A stretch of 18,790 nt of DNA from a bacterium. GTDB lineage: Bacteria; Chlamydiota; Chlamydiia; Chlamydiales; Rhabdochlamydiaceae. A program made the position numbers and the translations under genes. Where the stretch lies: NCBI GenBank assembly GCA_021802305.1, contig JAKAAD010000007.1, forward strand, positions 1-18,790, written 5' to 3'. Numbering within the stretch: position 1 is the stretch's first letter; the number at the start of each line of letters is the position of its first letter. The notes beneath the pieces are model-generated. The model made no database searches and had not been told where the DNA came from. It was given only the letters and a program-made list of their open reading frames with translations. Positions 14,515 to 18,790 of this stretch are shown in pieces.

Positions 14515-17151
14515 ATGCGTTTGTTGCATATGAAAAAGAAAAAATCGTCCCATTCTCTCGGCGAGTTCACATTGAAATTTGCATGCTTTGCCGATGTAGA
14601 GAAGCTGATCAAAGAATTCAAGGTAGAGGGGTTTAAAAATCTCACCGCAAAGCAAAAAAGCGATCGCATAAGCAGTACTCTGCTGAGCTTGATTCAAAAG
14701 GAAAAGAACCCCTGTTTTCTCTTACCCGCTGTTCTTGATTATATGGATCGCGTCAATCGACTCGATGGGGTGGAACCCTACCATCTTACGCATTTTGAAT
14801 TGTGGTTGAATCAATTTTCCCACCTCTCTGAAGAGGAAAATGCGAAAGTCCGTGCTAAGATCATGGGAAAATGGATTCCTAGAGATGCCTATCAAGAAAT
14901 TTTCCCGATCGGGATGGGAAAGGTCTACCCAGGTTCTCATTATGTCACAGCACATGGATCGCCTGATCTCGATACAACGGTTGCTTCTTTTTGGGGATGG
15001 GCAGATGCCTTTTGTGCACGCGTTTCGGAAAGCAATCACATTTGGAATCTCCCCGATGGCCCTCCAAGTGCCAATGCAGAAATCGATCTTTTATTTTATC
15101 AAACGTTTGGGAAAAACATCTTTCATTTTCTTGCAAAAACGCGTACTTCTCTTGCGCTTTCTGCATTTGACTTGATGACGCAAAAGGGAATGATCCGGCA
15201 AGAGGTTCAATCCCAAGTAGCTGCTGGAGAATACGAGAATTTGCGTGCGATTACACTCGTAGACGAGATGGGATACTTTTTAGCCGATTGGCGCTCTTTT
15301 GATGCAGAAGCAGTGCAGCAAATCACGGTGTTGTTCAATAGTTGGTTGCGATGGTATCAATCTGCTTTGCAGGCCAAGCTCATCTCCCTATTTTCCAAAG
15401 AAACATTGTCGAAAAAAGAGCTTCCTGCTTTTGTCGAATCGATTTTTCGCATTCGGATCGAAGATTGCGACCCAGCACAAGAACTTACTGCTACATCGCG
15501 AGCACATGTAGATACCTATCTCAAGAACGTTTTGGGAGTTCCCCAAGGTCTTGCATGCACCTTTGAAGAGTTTGCGCAGGCAATGAAAAAGCTATCGCTT
15601 TTTGGATTTTCTGAATTCATTGAATTCTTAAAAACGCTACACGAAACAGCCCTTTTCGATGCTTCCGGGTTTCTCATTGAAAATCGCCCGCGGATCTTTC
15701 ACATGCTCGAAAAGGTCATAAGTTCATTGGAACAGGCAGTACTGAGCGTGCGCAATTACGTAGAACGCCTAGAGATCGCTCTTAAGATCAAAAGAGAAGT
15801 CTTTCAGCAGCCTCTTCGTTTTGTCAGTACGCGCGCAGAGGTGGAGGAGATTCGCAATCAAATGAAGAGCGATCATCATCTTACTGTGACAATGGCAGAT
15901 GCCAATGGGCGATTAATCCCCTACGGCGTCATTTATGCAGAAGAGATTCACAAACCCATTTTGGGAACGGTTACACTTCGCGATTTTTGCAATAGGGAAG
16001 AGACAAAAATTCCTTCCTACTTCGAGATCATCAGTGCCATCGACCACCACAAGGCACATCTTCAAACTTCTTCTGCAGGGATGTTTCTCCTTGCGGATGC
16101 CCAATCTTCTAACGTTTTGTGTGCAGAACATGCCTTCCGCATACACGATCAATTTCCTACATTACGAGAAGACCAACGGATGTTACAAACACAATGGAAA
16201 GGCTTTAGCAAGAAGCTCTCTAAAGGAGAGAACCATCGATTGTTGCAAAAAGTTCTTCGGCGGTTATCAGCGTTGGATCGCAAGGATGAGTATTACGTCG
16301 ATGCATCGCGGATTTTTTTAGAATATCTTCACTACTTTTTTGCTATTTTGGACGATACGGATTTACTGACGAAAGTAAGCAAACGAGATGTGTTGTGTGT
16401 GGCGGAACTCCTCAACCGCTTAAAATCGTTAGCTCTAGGTCAAGAAGTGGAAATTCTCTCTTTTGACGACTTAAGTGAGGGGAGTGATTTTGCTACAAAA
16501 GCCGCGAAGAGAATTCTTCAACATCGCGATACCTATTCGTTGTACAAGAAAATCTATTTCGCCAAGGAAAAAAATGTAGAGAAAAATATTCGCGCGTGTG
16601 CTGCCGGGAGAAAAAACAATTTATTCTTGGATACCAAAGAACAAAATGGATGTTGTCGCGTAGGACAAACAAAGCTCTTTGCGCGCAATTTTCCTATCTA
16701 TACACGCTATGCGCATCAATTGCGAACGCGTTGGGCAAATGGGTGTGCTGATGTTTCGATCAAAAAGCCTGAGATAGATCTCCACCTACACATGGTGAGC
16801 ACTGTAGCAGGTGCTGAAGAAGTGTATAAAGGAAAAGAAGGAGCGTATTCGCATCAAGACGAATTGTGGATATGGATTCCATTTACAGAAACTTCTGTTG
16901 AGCATTTACAACACTTTCTCAACGCGTTTCCCCAAGTCTTAAAACAACAATCCATTGCATGTACACTTGTGCTCACTCGTGGAAAGAGTAAGGAGTACGA
17001 GCATATTTTCCAGGAGAGTGTTCTCCCAATGGCTCAACGAGAATTTCTAGAAAAAGAGACAGAGCCTCTTGCAATCTTGCGATTTAAAGCGGGATCTATT
17101 AACTCGAGAAAGGCGATGATCTCTCCACACCTACCTAAATTTATAGAATAA
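14515..17151 (+). CDS. Large DHH-phosphoesterase-like protein of unknown function
   Basis: I do not recognise this 878-residue protein as a named gene. It carries AHGSPDLDTT (146-155), which resembles the GHxNPDxDS metal motif of DHH/family-II pyrophosphatases. LVDEMG (248-253) resembles their second motif (LVDHNE). SAIDHHKAHLQTSSAG (507-522) matches the DHH motif and the sequence after it. Between the last two lies a mostly helical stretch of some 250 residues that ordinary family members lack. The C-terminal third (about 550-878) has no motif I can name. It has no signal peptide or membrane segment, so it is probably cytoplasmic. A phosphate-ester, polyphosphate, pyrophosphate or nucleotide substrate is inferred. 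The first ATG touches the 3' end of tRNA-Arg; an ATG at 14530 (residue 6, MKKKK) is the alternative start. Neither has a Shine-Dalgarno. Confidence refers to its being a real gene. Confidence 0.9.
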   Translation: MRLLHMKKKKSSHSLGEFTLKFACFADVEKLIKEFKVEGFKNLTAKQKSDRISSTLLSLIQKEKNPCFLLPAVLDYMDRVNRLDGVEPYHLTHFELWLNQFSHLSEEENAKVRAKIMGKWIPRDAYQEIFPIGMGKVYPGSHYVTAHGSPDLDTTVASFWGWADAFCARVSESNHIWNLPDGPPSANAEIDLLFYQTFGKNIFHFLAKTRTSLALSAFDLMTQKGMIRQEVQSQVAAGEYENLRAITLVDEMGYFLADWRSFDAEAVQQITVLFNSWLRWYQSALQAKLISLFSKETLSKKELPAFVESIFRIRIEDCDPAQELTATSRAHVDTYLKNVLGVPQGLACTFEEFAQAMKKLSLFGFSEFIEFLKTLHETALFDASGFLIENRPRIFHMLEKVISSLEQAVLSVRNYVERLEIALKIKREVFQQPLRFVSTRAEVEEIRNQMKSDHHLTVTMADANGRLIPYGVIYAEEIHKPILGTVTLRDFCNREETKIPSYFEIISAIDHHKAHLQTSSAGMFLLADAQSSNVLCAEHAFRIHDQFPTLREDQRMLQTQWKGFSKKLSKGENHRLLQKVLRRLSALDRKDEYYVDASRIFLEYLHYFFAILDDTDLLTKVSKRDVLCVAELLNRLKSLALGQEVEILSFDDLSEGSDFATKAAKRILQHRDTYSLYKKIYFAKEKNVEKNIRACAAGRKNNLFLDTKEQNGCCRVGQTKLFARNFPIYTRYAHQLRTRWANGCADVSIKKPEIDLHLHMVSTVAGAEEVYKGKEGAYSHQDELWIWIPFTETSVEHLQHFLNAFPQVLKQQSIACTLVLTRGKSKEYEHIFQESVLPMAQREFLEKETEPLAILRFKAGSINSRKAMISPHLPKFIE

Positions 17152-17200
17152 CGTTTGCTACGATTCCTTTAAAGCGGGCCTAATAAACGCCAAGGCGCTC
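17083..17200 (+). repeat. Short imperfect direct repeat across the 3' end of the DHH-like gene
   Basis: TTTAAAGCGGG occurs at 17083-17093, inside the coding sequence, and again at 17168-17178, 17 nt beyond the stop codon (period 85). Similarity continues weakly for about 25 nt. Read in the same sense, the second copy would encode FKAGLINAKA against FKAGSINSRKA in the gene. This suggests a partial 3'-end duplication. Confidence 0.45.
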
Positions 17201-17231
17201 GTAGGATCATTCTTCTCAAGATGCACGTGTA

Positions 17232-17495
17232 TTATTCGGCTGTTTCTGTGGTTTTTCTCTGGCCGTCTTCGAGGATTTCAAGGTTTACACGGATGTTGTT
17301 ACGGGTTGCAATCGATCTAAGCAATTCGCGTATCGCACCAATGGTTCGACCTTTCTTTCCAATGACTTTGCCAATGTCAGATTTTTCGACAGTTAGTTCG
17401 AGGATTAATGTATGGGTCCCCCCCACTTCGTTAATCTTTACTTTATCTGGATAGTCGACAAGGTTTTTGATGATGTATTCAACAAATTCTTTCAT
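17232..17495 (-). CDS. khpA: KH-domain RNA-binding protein KhpA (YlqC family)
   Basis: KhpA is a small single-KH-domain RNA chaperone, which in other bacteria partners KhpB/Jag and binds many transcripts and sRNAs. The 87-residue protein begins MKEFVEYIIKNLVDYPD, typical of the family. The KH GxxG loop is in GKVIGKKGRTIGAIRELL (GKKG at 46-49). A basic tail follows. The ATG at 17495 is preceded by GAGG (17504-17507 on the plus strand) at good spacing. It lies 37 nt downstream of rluD on the same strand, so the two are probably co-transcribed. Its stop faces the end of the DHH-like gene across 80 nt. Confidence 0.95.
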   Translation of the reverse strand: MKEFVEYIIKNLVDYPDKVKINEVGGTHTLILELTVEKSDIGKVIGKKGRTIGAIRELLRSIATRNNIRVNLEILEDGQRKTTETAE

Positions 17496-17532
17496 AATTC
17501 AGTCCTCACTAGAGATTGGATAACGCGGCTAA

Positions 17533-18441
17533 TTATACTGAAAAAGAATTTCCATTCAAATAGGGAAAATGGCGATGGAAATCCTCTGGGATGGAAGCCG
17601 AGAGCGAAAGCATCTCCCGTGTGATGGGATGAGGAAATTCTATATTTCGTGCATGGAGCATTTGTCTAGGAATTTTTTTATTTCCTTTCCCATATACTGA
17701 GTCGCCTAGGATCGGCGTACCTATGTGTTTGAGATGGACCCTGAGCTGATGAGTACGGCCCGTTAAGGGAATCAATTCTACCAAAGAAAGGGAAGAAGAG
17801 CGTTGTAGGATGCGCACATGCGTTTTTGCTTCTTTTCCTCCGTCGAGGACTGCCATCTCTTTACGTCGAATAGGATGGCGTTTGATGGGTGCGTCAATCC
17901 ATCCTTCCTTGGGGCAACCTATGCAAAGTGCGAGATAGGTTTTTTTGATCTTTCTAGTAGCAAATAAAGTAACGAGTTTTTGGTGCGTACTAGAAGTCTT
18001 TGCTAACAAGAGTAAGCCTGACGTATCTTTATCCAGTCGATGGACAATCCCCGGGCGCAACGTTCCTCGTGTATCTAATGTTTTGCAGTGTGCAAGAAGG
18101 GCGTTAGCAATAGTTCCCTTTGCATGCCCTGGGGCAGGGTGCACAACCATTCCTGCAGGCTTATCGATCGCAAGTAAAAATTCATCCTCATAGAGCACCT
18201 GTAAAGGGATTGCTTCTGGAATGAGTTCGCTTTGCGGAAGAGGAAGAAGTTCTACTTCTATGCGATCACCCACACGAGGTTTCATCCTCTTTTTTACAGG
18301 CTTGCCGTTTACAGAAATGCGCGCTTGATCAATGAGGAATTGGAAATAACTTCGCGAGTGTTGGGGATAATGTAGCGGCAGGAGTTGATCAAGGCGGTAT
18401 CGTGCATCGGTGGAAGATGCAATAAAAACGAAGGAGTTCAT
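17533..18441 (-). CDS. rluD: Ribosomal large-subunit pseudouridine synthase, RluD/RluA family
   Basis: The enzyme isomerises uridines to pseudouridine in 23S rRNA; RluD-type members act on helix 69. From ATG 18441 it has 302 residues. An S4 RNA-binding domain (about 14-75, YRLDQLL...ARISVNGKPVKKRMKPRVGDRIEV) precedes the catalytic domain. That domain has IDKPAGMVVHP (92-102), the catalytic HRLDKDTSGLLLLAKT with Asp137, and the later LIPLTGRTHQLRVHLKHIGTPILGD. The frame is open to 18600, but the upstream 53 residues lie over the real frame of the preceding small gene and are unlike the family. The ATG overlaps that gene's TGA (ATGA), so translation is likely coupled. The exact target uridines cannot be told from sequence. 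Confidence 0.95.
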   Translation of the reverse strand: MNSFVFIASSTDARYRLDQLLPLHYPQHSRSYFQFLIDQARISVNGKPVKKRMKPRVGDRIEVELLPLPQSELIPEAIPLQVLYEDEFLLAIDKPAGMVVHPAPGHAKGTIANALLAHCKTLDTRGTLRPGIVHRLDKDTSGLLLLAKTSSTHQKLVTLFATRKIKKTYLALCIGCPKEGWIDAPIKRHPIRRKEMAVLDGGKEAKTHVRILQRSSSLSLVELIPLTGRTHQLRVHLKHIGTPILGDSVYGKGNKKIPRQMLHARNIEFPHPITREMLSLSASIPEDFHRHFPYLNGNSFSV

Positions 18442-18693
18442 TGGCCTTCGGCAGCGTCTCTCAGTTTTTGGCTTGCGCGTTTCATCGTTTGCGTTTGCTG
18501 ATTGATGAGAATCGTCATATAACGCGTAATTCCTGCCATTACTTGTTGCAATTCTTGAGGAGTGATGGGGTGGCCCGTCTGCGCAAACATTTTTTCCCAA
18601 GATTCATATCCTGGGGGAATCTTGGACTCGCTGTGGGGCTCAGGCCTTGGGGTGGGTCCTATAGGGGGGGGTGGGTCCTGCGGGGGTTACCAT
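18438..18693 (-). CDS. Small conserved-type protein upstream of rluD, apparent frameshift at a C8 tract
   Basis: A small gene precedes rluD, and its frame ends in a TGA that overlaps the rluD ATG. The frame is convincing: SKIPPGYESWEKMFAQTG, then HPITPQELQQVMAGITRYM, then a helical QTQTMKRASQKLRDAAEGQ tail. ATG 18693 has an excellent AGGAG (18705-18709 on the plus strand) but reads MVTPAGPTPPY and stops at 18640-18642. Removing one base from the C8 run (G8 at 18664-18671 on the plus strand) joins that start to the long frame as an 84-residue protein with a Pro-rich N-terminus. Without the change, only a 50-residue product from ATG 18590 is possible. I recall a small hypothetical at this place in Chlamydia. 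Function is unknown. The cause could be phase variation, mutation or sequencing error. Confidence 0.72.
18649..18679. repeat. 12-nt direct repeat enclosing a G8 homopolymer
   Basis: GGGGTGGGTCCT occurs at 18649-18660 and again at 18668-18679 (period 19). The second copy is preceded by four more G, giving G8 at 18664-18671. Both lie in the proline-coding 5' end of the small gene before rluD. Homopolymer and short-repeat slippage could alter its reading frame here. Confidence 0.85.
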
Positions 18694-18708
18694 ATGGTTA
18701 ATCTCTCC

Positions 18709-18790
18709 TCATTTATTAGGATAAATGGTATGCCCTTTTTGAGGCAAATGCGCATATGGTAGAGATCGTCGTTCCCAAGATCCAATCGAA
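18709..18790 (-). CDS. Possible 3' end of an upstream gene (partial, 26 residues visible)
   Basis: On the minus strand a frame enters from the window edge and ends in TGA at 18711-18709, with visible C-terminus LPYAHLPQKGHTIYPNK. The stop overlaps the AGGAG of the small gene, and 15 nt separate the stop from that gene's ATG. This would make a normal operon junction. The visible part is too short to assign a family, and another minus frame is also open as far as a TAA, so this is tentative. Confidence 0.3.
   Translation of the reverse strand, partial: SIGSWERRSLPYAHLPQKGHTIYPNK

Noticed and set aside
15935..16321. 128-residue plus-strand frame inside the DHH-like gene
   Set aside because: It overlaps the DHH motif region in another frame, and its composition is not protein-like.
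18442..18600. N-terminal extension of rluD
   Set aside because: The residues are low-complexity and unlike the S4 domain family, while another frame of the same strand there encodes a convincing small protein ending in an ATGA overlap.
18756..18790. Plus-strand ATG at the right edge reading MVEIVVPKIQS
   Set aside because: Only 11 residues are visible and a minus-strand operon frame covers the same bases. GAGG lies 11 nt upstream, so it cannot be excluded, but it is not supportable.

Overview
This window is a bacterial chromosomal segment from a member of the Chlamydiae, most likely a non-Chlamydiaceae (Parachlamydia/Waddlia/Simkania-like) amoeba- or environment-associated lineage. The assignment rests on gene content and order recalled from the phylum: an SNF2 helicase, mreB and GTP-dependent PEP carboxykinase in tandem, as in Chlamydia trachomatis; a kdsA gene beside small Lpt genes and lptB; and a RluD-type pseudouridine synthase beside a very small conserved gene. 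A family 9 (heptosyltransferase-like) glycosyltransferase of the WaaQ type, unexpected for the heptose-free LPS of Chlamydiaceae, points to an environmental chlamydia. This is inference from sequence alone; no database was searched.

Layout. 1-168: non-coding leader with a perfect 14-bp inverted repeat. 169-6609 (+): tightly packed snf2, mreB and pckG, with gaps of 7 and 8 nt. 6616-7041 (-): ndk, converging on pckG. 7108-8184 (+): WaaQ-like glycosyltransferase, divergent from ndk over a 66-nt double promoter region, and overlapping the 3' end of lptB tail to tail by 32 nt. 8153-12427 (-): one compact operon read dapB, kdsA, lptC-like, lptA-like, lptB, in which every junction overlaps. 12595-14394 (+): a GspD-family secretin. 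14441-14514 (+): tRNA-Arg(TCT), whose last base touches the first possible start codon of an 878-residue DHH-phosphoesterase-like protein (14515-17151). 17232-18693 (-): a small chlamydial-type protein with an apparent frameshift at a G8/C8 tract, then rluD (ATGA overlap), then khpA.

Together the genes serve mainly the cell envelope: MreB (division and peptidoglycan placement), DapB (diaminopimelate), KdsA (Kdo), LptA/B/C (LPS export), a core glycosyltransferase and a secretin. The rest serve nucleotide and central metabolism (Ndk, PckG) and RNA biology (RluD, KhpA, tRNA). There are no insertion sequences, phage genes or CRISPR arrays.

The most interesting points are: the large uncharacterised protein carrying DHH/family-II-pyrophosphatase-like metal motifs split by a roughly 350-residue helical insertion; the tRNA/CDS abutment, which could yield a leaderless mRNA by tRNA processing; and the homopolymer tract that switches the small gene upstream of rluD in or out of frame.
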